Source: Nitrosospira sp.
GTDB taxonomy: Bacteria > Pseudomonadota > Gammaproteobacteria > Burkholderiales > Nitrosomonadaceae
Length of the DNA: 37,210 nt
Direction: 5' to 3'
Assembly: GCA_013697655.1 (NCBI GenBank)
Contig: JACCWK010000097.1
Span: 1 to 37,210, forward strand
In this document: positions 30,513 to 37,210 of the stretch, in pieces
Layout: each line of letters starts with the position of its first letter
How positions within the stretch are numbered: the first letter of the stretch is position 1
Program-made: the position numbers and the translations under genes
The notes under the pieces: model-generated
The model's database searches: none
What the model saw: only the letters and a program-made list of their open reading frames with translations
Told to the model about the DNA's origin: nothing

Positions 30513-31955
30513 CTACACTAAAAAAATTGTAGCAAGTCCCAGAAAAATGAAAAATCCCCCGCTGTCGGTGACAGCAGTAATCATAACGCTGGAACCTGCT
30601 GCCGGGTCACGGCCCAGTCTATGAAGAGTCAGTGGTATGAGCACGCCTAATAACGCAGCTAATAATAAATTTAACATCATTGCCAGTGTCATCACCAAGC
30701 TGAGAGGGACACTGCGGTAAATGAAGAAGGCGAATAATCCGACAACGCTTCCCCACACCAATCCGTTTACCGCGCTCACGCCAATCTCCTTGGCGAAAAG
30801 CTTGCGTGCATTGCCTGGGTTGAGTTGTCCCAGTGCAAGTGCGCGCACGATCATTGTTATTGTCTGATTGCCGGAATTTCCACCAATTCCGGCAATAATT
30901 GGCATCAGTGCCGCCAGTGCAACCAATTTCTCGATTGAGTCTTCAAATACACCAATCACGCGAGAGGCAATAAATGCAGTTACCAGATTGATAGCAAGCC
31001 ATGTCCAACGGTTCTTCAGGCTTTTCCATACCGGCGCGAACAAATCCTCCTCTTCCCGCAGGCCAGCCAGATTTAGCGCTTCGCTTTCTGATTGCTCACG
31101 GATAAAATCCATGACTGCGTTGACAGTAACCCGCCCTACCAGCTTATCTTGCGTGTTTACCACCGAAGCCGAAACAAGATCGTAACGCTCGAATGCCTGC
31201 GCCGCCTGGTGTGCATTATCATCGGGGTGGAGCTTCACCATTTCGGTTGTCATCACCGATCCCACCGTAGCATTGGGATCGCTTACCAGCAACCGGTTTA
31301 CCGGCAACACGCCCTTAAGATGCTCATCCCGATCCACCACGAACAACTGGTCGGTATGATCAGGAAGTTCGTCCAAACGGCGCAAATACCGCAGCACCAC
31401 TTCCAGCTTCACTCCCTCGCGGATGGTGACGACATCAAAGTCCATCAGCGCTCCAACCGCATCTTCCGGATAAGACATGGCAGCGCGTAATTGCTCGCGT
31501 TCTTCCATCGGGAGAGACTGGAACACATCATCAATAACATAACGCGGCAGATCAGGAGCCAGATCCGCGATCTCATCGGCATCAAGCTGTCCGGTGGCGG
31601 CCAACATCTCATCGCTATCCATCGTGGCGATGAGGGTTTCGCGTACTGCATCTGAAACTTCCAGGAGGATCTCGCCATCGCGCTCCGCCTTGACCAGCTC
31701 CCAGATCATAAGACGCTCTTCGAGCGGCATAGCCTCCAGAATGTGGGCAACGTCAGCAGGATGCAGCTTGTCTAGCAGGTTTTGCAGTTCCGCCAGATTC
31801 TGTTTATGAACCAGAGCTTCAACCAGCTCCTGCCGCGGCATTTGCTGGGTATGCACGAGACTTGCCACCAATTGTTGCTTATGCAATAAATGGATCAGCC
31901 GCTGCAAGTTCTCTTGCAGGTTTTTGGTTTCCCTGACGTTGTTTGCTTTAGTCAT
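30513..31955 (-). CDS. mgtE: Magnesium transporter MgtE
   Basis: MgtE_N (LHPADVAHILEAMPLEERL), two CBS regions, C-terminal GIGGNSGNQTITMIVRALALGQL. Confidence 0.96.
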   Translation of the reverse strand: MTKANNVRETKNLQENLQRLIHLLHKQQLVASLVHTQQMPRQELVEALVHKQNLAELQNLLDKLHPADVAHILEAMPLEERLMIWELVKAERDGEILLEVSDAVRETLIATMDSDEMLAATGQLDADEIADLAPDLPRYVIDDVFQSLPMEEREQLRAAMSYPEDAVGALMDFDVVTIREGVKLEVVLRYLRRLDELPDHTDQLFVVDRDEHLKGVLPVNRLLVSDPNATVGSVMTTEMVKLHPDDNAHQAAQAFERYDLVSASVVNTQDKLVGRVTVNAVMDFIREQSESEALNLAGLREEEDLFAPVWKSLKNRWTWLAINLVTAFIASRVIGVFEDSIEKLVALAALMPIIAGIGGNSGNQTITMIVRALALGQLNPGNARKLFAKEIGVSAVNGLVWGSVVGLFAFFIYRSVPLSLVMTLAMMLNLLLAALLGVLIPLTLHRLGRDPAAGSSVMITAVTDSGGFFIFLGLATIFLV

Positions 31956-32172
31956 AGATAATCGCCACAGCGTAGTGCGCCAGAAATATTGCTACTCTAC
32001 GCAAGTTTATTCTTTGAAGCTTTATATAACGATATTTCTGAGCACTACACGATGGGCGCGATAGGATTTGCCTCTTCGTGGGGAAATCAGAAGGCGGGAC
32101 GAATATTATGACAGGGAGGATGGGGAACGGAAAGAGGGCTACAACTCGCCAATGCAAATAAGCGTGGAGTTA

Positions 32173-32871
32173 TTACGGGATTTGTGTAGAAGCCATTCGG
32201 CTGAGAATAATATCAGTCTTTTTCAATAACCACGGCGTACTGCGATTACGGTCGTAAAAGCGTGGGTTGGGAACCATGGCGGCGAGGCGAGCGGCTTGTT
32301 CCGCAGTAACCGAGGAAGTGGAAACACCGTAGTAGTAGCGGATGGCAGCTTCCGCGCCAAAGACTCCATTTCCCCACTCAATTACATTCAAATAAACCTC
32401 TAGAATGCGGCGTTTAGACATAACGTTTTCGATCATCAATGTGATAAAAGCTTCCTCGATTTTGCGCCACGGTGTTTTTTTGCTGGAAAGAAATAGGTTT
32501 TTTGCAAGCTGCTGACTGATAGTCGAACCGCCCGCGACCAGCCTGCCCTTTTTTAGGTTCTTTTCGTAGGCTTTCTGTATGGCCTCGAAATCAAATCCTT
32601 CATGCTCTAAAAACTTACTATCCTCGGCAGCAATAATCGCTCGCTTGAGGTTGGGAGAAATTCGCTCGTACGGCATCCACTGCGTATGCAACACTGCCTC
32701 AGGATTTTTTTGCCGTAATACTTCCAAGCGATCCTGCATGAACGCGCTGGTCGACGGGTTATGAAAGTTCCAATAGACAATATGACCAAAAATCCATGAC
32801 TCATATATAAGTACCGCGCCGGCGAGGAGAAGGAGCGTGCGCCAGAAACAGCGCTTGATAAATTTTTGCAT
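32173..32871 (-). CDS. mtgA: Monofunctional biosynthetic peptidoglycan transglycosylase
   Basis: RAIIAAEDSKFLEHEGFDFEAIQKA; GGSTISQQLAKNLFLSSKKTPWRKIEE; EVYLNVIEWGNGVFG (GT51). Confidence 0.97.
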   Translation of the reverse strand: MQKFIKRCFWRTLLLLAGAVLIYESWIFGHIVYWNFHNPSTSAFMQDRLEVLRQKNPEAVLHTQWMPYERISPNLKRAIIAAEDSKFLEHEGFDFEAIQKAYEKNLKKGRLVAGGSTISQQLAKNLFLSSKKTPWRKIEEAFITLMIENVMSKRRILEVYLNVIEWGNGVFGAEAAIRYYYGVSTSSVTAEQAARLAAMVPNPRFYDRNRSTPWLLKKTDIILSRMASTQIP

Positions 32872-32969
32872 GAATTGTGAACTATGCTTTTAATTTTCAA
32901 GCATACGAATATAAGCAAGCTTTGAATAAGCCGTCGATTTCGCCGGCAGCGAGCCCATGGAGAAATTAG

Positions 32970-33785
32970 TCAAAGATTTCTTAACTTTTCAATCACCGGT
33001 TCCGTTTTCGGTCTTACCCCGCGCCACAAGAAAAATGATTCCGCCGCTTGCTCCACCAACATACCAAGGCCGTCAGCCAGATGCGCCGCACCCTGTTGCA
33101 CGGCAAATTGCAGAAAGGGAGTATGCCTAACGCCATACATAATGTCATATGCCATCGATCCTACGGCAAAAAGGCGGGGGGGTAACGACGGCAACTTGCC
33201 ATACAGGCTGGCTGACGTGGCGTTGATGACGAGATCAAATTTTTCTCCGCGAATATCCTCATAGTCACCGGAGATGATGTTTCCGTAACGGAAAAACTGT
33301 TGTTGTAACTCATGTGCCTTTTGTTTTGTACGATTGGCGATCACCAGGACGCGAGGTTCGTTCTCCAATAGCGGCAGTACAACGCCCCGCGCCGCGCCGC
33401 CTGCGCCCATTAGTAATATGTGCTTGGCCTTAAGGGGGAATTCCAGGTTGGTCATGATGTCGCGAATCAATCCAGCGCCATCGGTGTTGTCGCCGGAAAT
33501 CCCGTCGGCACTGAAGAGAAGCGTGTTTACCGCTTGGGCAGCGTCAGCTCGATCAGTCAAGCGACTCGAAATGTGACAGGCCTCCAGCTTGAACGGGACT
33601 GTTACGTTTAAGCCCTTCCCGCCGCGCCGCCGGAAAATTTCCACTGTTGCAGCAAAAGCATCCATCGGCGCAAGTATTGCTTCATACCGCATATCCTGAC
33701 CTGTCTGCCGTGCGAACTCGGCATGAATCCATGGGGATTTGCTATGACCGACGGGGTTGCCGATGACAGCATAATAATCAGCCAT
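32970..33785 (-). CDS. aroE: Shikimate dehydrogenase
   Basis: YAVIGNPVGHSKSPWIHAEFARQTG; GLNVTVPFK; GDNTDGAGLIRDI; MGAGGAARGV. Confidence 0.97.
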   Translation of the reverse strand: MADYYAVIGNPVGHSKSPWIHAEFARQTGQDMRYEAILAPMDAFAATVEIFRRRGGKGLNVTVPFKLEACHISSRLTDRADAAQAVNTLLFSADGISGDNTDGAGLIRDIMTNLEFPLKAKHILLMGAGGAARGVVLPLLENEPRVLVIANRTKQKAHELQQQFFRYGNIISGDYEDIRGEKFDLVINATSASLYGKLPSLPPRLFAVGSMAYDIMYGVRHTPFLQFAVQQGAAHLADGLGMLVEQAAESFFLWRGVRPKTEPVIEKLRNL

Positions 33786-33917
33786 GAGGACAGTAGATAA
33801 TGAGTAATGCCGCGATGTAGAGCAACAATACGAGGTGTGCCAGTGCTAAAGCAACTTCTGAACAAGCCCGGGTTTGCCAGCAGCGCGCTTCACGGAGAAA
33901 ATATTCAGAAGTCCTGA

Positions 33918-34943
33918 TTATTGGCTCGTCAGCTCGTCCGAGCGTGTAAACGCCCAGGTGCGGGTAATATGCAAGACATCAGTATCTCGACTGATATCGG
34001 GTGGAAAGGGAGCGAACCCATTTTGTCCTGCCAGCTTAACGATGCGGATCGCCGCTTCATCCAGAACTTTTTTCCCTGATGAGCGATTTATCTCAAGCGA
34101 TTCCAGGCTGCCATCAGACATGATGCCAACAGTTAGCTGCAAATTACCATAGACTTTTTCGCGCCTCGCTGCTTCAGGATAGTTCAGGTTGCCGATCCGC
34201 TCCACTTTGATACGCCAATCTTCGACATAACGGGCAAACCGGTATTCCTGTGTGCGGGCCCCTATGAATTTACGTTTAGGGCGCTTTTGATAAGCTTCAT
34301 AATCCCGGGAAGTCTGTGCTTCCAGACGGGCAATTTCGATGCCGCGCTGAACCAGGTCAGTGGCATCCATAACGTTAGGGCTTTGTTCAAACTGCTCTGA
34401 ATGAGGCTCGGCTTGATGGATAGTTTGGTCGCCGTCGATCGCCGTCATCAGCCGTTTTGCTTCCTGTTCAAGCTGATCCGTTTTTTTCGCAGCGAGGGCT
34501 GCCTCATCCAGGCGTTTGTAATCTACCGGCGGGAGAACGGGTGCCTTAGCCCGGCGGTTGTTGTCCGTGTTGCCGCCCCCGTCCAGATTAGCCTGCGCCA
34601 GCGCATCCGCATGACGCGGTTTCGACGCGGATTTACTATTGACCAGCACCACTTCCAACGGCGTGGCAGTGTTGTCGATTTTCGGAAGGGGAAATTTGAA
34701 CGTAATACCAAACAGCACCACTGCGTGAAAAATCACCGATATCAATATCGCCACGTTTAGACGTGACAAGGGATTTAACAGCCAGTCGCGGGATGTGGCT
34801 AAATTGAAATCCGATATATTTGGGGTGGCACTCAATGTATCAAGCGTGTGCAAATTAGGGTCGCAGAATGTCTTAAGGAAATCTTGGATAAGTCCTATCC
34901 ATTGTAAAACAAACGAGGGACTCATCACATGGATGACAACCAA
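33918..34943 (-). CDS. TonB C-terminal domain protein (energy-transducer-like)
   Basis: Single TM (VAILISVIFHAVVLFGITF), extended charged region, C-terminal YPEAARREKVYGNLQLTVGIMSDGSLESLEINRSSGKKVLDEAAIRIVKLAGQNGFAPFP. True start may be internal. Confidence 0.88.
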   Translation of the reverse strand: MVVIHVMSPSFVLQWIGLIQDFLKTFCDPNLHTLDTLSATPNISDFNLATSRDWLLNPLSRLNVAILISVIFHAVVLFGITFKFPLPKIDNTATPLEVVLVNSKSASKPRHADALAQANLDGGGNTDNNRRAKAPVLPPVDYKRLDEAALAAKKTDQLEQEAKRLMTAIDGDQTIHQAEPHSEQFEQSPNVMDATDLVQRGIEIARLEAQTSRDYEAYQKRPKRKFIGARTQEYRFARYVEDWRIKVERIGNLNYPEAARREKVYGNLQLTVGIMSDGSLESLEINRSSGKKVLDEAAIRIVKLAGQNGFAPFPPDISRDTDVLHITRTWAFTRSDELTSQ

Positions 34944-34946
34944 TTT

Positions 34947-36803
34947 TTATACTTCTAACTTATGCAGAAATTTCGCGTTAAAAGTGAGCTCCAGCAAATC
35001 AATTTGAGAAATTTCAACTTCAATATTCGTTTCCGGGGGCATTTCCGGTAAAGAACTCACCCTCGACACTAATGGAAGATGGTCCAGTTTTACTAGATTC
35101 TCCTTAAGTACCTGCGCACCAATCACATTGATATTTTCCTGCAACAACCAGCGCAGACACCAGTAACGCTCCATGCTGCGCTGAATATCTCCGTAAACTT
35201 CATAAGCCGCTTCAAAATCGCGTATGGACGCCTGCAGACTTTCGCTTTCTCTGGTATAAGGTGGAGCTTCCCTGCGCAGCAGCGCAACCAGTTGCCGCTG
35301 GTTAATGAAATCAACATAGCGACGCATGGGCGAACTGATCCAAGCATACTGCGATACACCTAAACCCTGATGGGGGGCAGGAGAAGTGCTTATTCTAACC
35401 TTGCCGCCACCCTGGCTGCGATAGATGCCTGTGACACCACCATCAGCCAGTTGCTTACCCCATGTAGTATTAACATAAATCATGAGTTCAGACACAACTT
35501 TATCAATCGGGGAACCCCGCCGACGCTCGCTTATGGTAACGCGATCATTCTCGACGTTAAAACCGTAATCAATTTTCTCGTTATTGCTGTCATTGGTCTT
35601 GCCGCGGAAAGCTTCCATCTTGCAAGCAAAATTCCAAAGTACCACCAACTCCTTGCCAAAAGGATAATCAAAGTTTCCTGCCGCCAGGGTATGTTCGTTA
35701 AAGTGCTCCTCAAGCGCATCGTGTCTGAGATTAGCCGCAATCTGTACCTGCTCGAGACGACTATTGGTAGCGATAACTGTGAAATCGTCTGCAACGTCGA
35801 GATACATGGAAAGCACCGGGCATAATCGTTCTTCGCCCAACGTATAACGATGTATCACGGCTTCCGGGAGCATCGTAATTTTTTTTCCCGGAAGATATAT
35901 GGTCGAAAGACGCTGTGCCGCTACCCTATCCAGTAACGAGTCCGGCGTGATTCCCAATGTAGGAGCAGCAATATGGATACCGATGCGGAAACTACCCAGT
36001 GTCAGCGGTGTCACCGAAAAAGCGTCGTCGATTTCGGTAGTGGAAGCGTCATCTATACTGAAGGCGACCACATTTGCTATAGGTAAATCTGTCGGATCTT
36101 GCAACTCGCCGGCCACGTCGAGGGCGCCGAAGCCTGTACCTTCGGGAAAATGCTCAAGCAGGAATCGGTCGACATGGTAGTCATATGTAGACGGTATCGC
36201 GCCACACTTTTCCAGAAGTCTGGGAACGCTCAGCTTGGTTGCTGTGCAAGCGGCATCGAGTGCTTTCCATTCCACCGTGCTCTTATCGGGCCGGTGGAGC
36301 AGATTGACCAGCGAGGGTTTAAATTCGTCCGGTAGAGTAAACGTATTCAGTAATTGCACATAGCGTGCCTGCTGTTCCGCTTGGTGGCGCTTTCTTTCTT
36401 GACTGGCAAGCGCCGCCTCGAGCGCTTTCGATGGTGCCGCCTTGTAGCGTCCCCGGCCTTTTTTGTAAAAATACATCGGTGCGCTGTGCAACCGCATCAG
36501 CACCGCCGCCGCTTCCTCCGGGCTCGCTGCATGACCAAAATAGTCTGCGGCCAACTCATGGCTGGCGAACTCGGTTTCGCTCTCGCAACACTCCCAAAGG
36601 AAATTTGCATCCAGATCATCCGCTGTTTTTTGTGCACGATCTATAAATTCGGACAGGGATGGGGCGTCAAACCGCAGCAGCACCGAAGCGGCCTTTATTT
36701 TTGCGCGCTTGCCGTGGGGCGCCTCGACTTGCAGCGACGTCGTATTGTCAGCGAGAATGGCGCCGACTTTGAAAGTACCTTCCTCTTCGTAGAAAACATT
36801 CAT
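34947..36803 (-). CDS. RNB domain-containing ribonuclease (RNase II/R superfamily)
   Basis: VVAFSIDDASTTEIDDAFSVTPL and YLPGKKITMLPEAV motifs; ISSPMRRYVDFINQRQL. Confidence 0.92.
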   Translation of the reverse strand: MNVFYEEEGTFKVGAILADNTTSLQVEAPHGKRAKIKAASVLLRFDAPSLSEFIDRAQKTADDLDANFLWECCESETEFASHELAADYFGHAASPEEAAAVLMRLHSAPMYFYKKGRGRYKAAPSKALEAALASQERKRHQAEQQARYVQLLNTFTLPDEFKPSLVNLLHRPDKSTVEWKALDAACTATKLSVPRLLEKCGAIPSTYDYHVDRFLLEHFPEGTGFGALDVAGELQDPTDLPIANVVAFSIDDASTTEIDDAFSVTPLTLGSFRIGIHIAAPTLGITPDSLLDRVAAQRLSTIYLPGKKITMLPEAVIHRYTLGEERLCPVLSMYLDVADDFTVIATNSRLEQVQIAANLRHDALEEHFNEHTLAAGNFDYPFGKELVVLWNFACKMEAFRGKTNDSNNEKIDYGFNVENDRVTISERRRGSPIDKVVSELMIYVNTTWGKQLADGGVTGIYRSQGGGKVRISTSPAPHQGLGVSQYAWISSPMRRYVDFINQRQLVALLRREAPPYTRESESLQASIRDFEAAYEVYGDIQRSMERYWCLRWLLQENINVIGAQVLKENLVKLDHLPLVSRVSSLPEMPPETNIEVEISQIDLLELTFNAKFLHKLEV

Positions 36804-37010
36804 AAAATAGTTTTTTGCGGGCGCTGCCGGTAAAAATCAAGAGCGTCGCGAACGGAACATGATGTTTGGGAGGATTAACTATTTAATTATAGCCTGAAAC
36901 GCACTCGCAATGAGACCAGACGACCAGACAGTGTGCGTCCCGGTTCTTATTATTTGAACCAGCCTATCGGGAAATGCGGCATTATGCGCAGGTTTTTTAC
37001 AATGATGTTA

Positions 37011-37210
37011 CTAGTGTAGTGCGCCATTCTGTTTGGAACTTAAGCGGCGATTGGCGCGGATGACTTTTTGCAGGATGTCATTAGCCTTGGCAGTCCAGAC
37101 AAAAGGTTTGGGGGATTGGTTATGCATGGCGATGTATTCCTTGATGGCGGCATTGAGTTCCGGGACGCTGCGGAACACGCCACGGCGCAGACGACCGGTG
37201 GTAATGTCGC
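37011..37210 (-). mobile_element. IS630 family transposase, 3' end (truncated by the window edge)
   Basis: Reverse complement from 37208 gives DITTGRLRRGVFRSVPELNAAIKEYIAMHNQSPKPFVWTAKANDILQKVIRANRRLSSKQNGALH*, matching the IS630 C terminus (FVWTKTANDILxKV-like). Confidence 0.85.

Noticed and set aside
1-37210. Search by eye for CRISPR arrays, tRNA/rRNA genes, toxin-antitoxin or phage-defence systems
   Set aside because: No regularly spaced repeats, no recognisable tRNA or rRNA sequence and no defence-type gene pair seen; the window is mainly housekeeping genes.

Overview
This 37.2-kb window is mostly a dense, syntenic chromosomal segment of a betaproteobacterium. A Nitrosomonadaceae (Nitrosospira-like) ammonia oxidiser is my inference from gene content, such as class I phosphoribulokinase and a copper/cytochrome cluster, plus general betaproteobacterial gene order; it was not tested. 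From left to right it contains: a decayed IS1595-type transposase tail; a small periplasmic copper/cytochrome cluster (CopI-like cupredoxin, DUF411 protein, cytochrome c lipoprotein); the rpsP-rimM-trmD-rplS operon (minus strand); polA (minus) divergent from a LOG-family gene; DUF2782-thrB and a BPSS1780-like membrane protein; uvrD and phosphoribulokinase (minus); rplM-rpsI; argC; a DUF6776-like coiled-coil protein, bactofilin and erpA; anmK and an M23 peptidase (minus); an orphan soluble histidine kinase; lnt-glyQ-glyS-gmhB-plsC-YgjP-like metallopeptidase; lptM-lysA; mgtE, mtgA, aroE, a TonB-like protein and an RNB ribonuclease (all minus); and the 3' end of an IS630-type transposase at the right edge. 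I found no CRISPR array, tRNA, rRNA, phage or obvious defence system. No clearly novel multi-gene system is evident. The best leads are the copper/cytochrome cluster with an unannotated small ORF after it, the DUF6776-bactofilin pair near peptidoglycan genes, and the orphan kinase with an atypical H-box.
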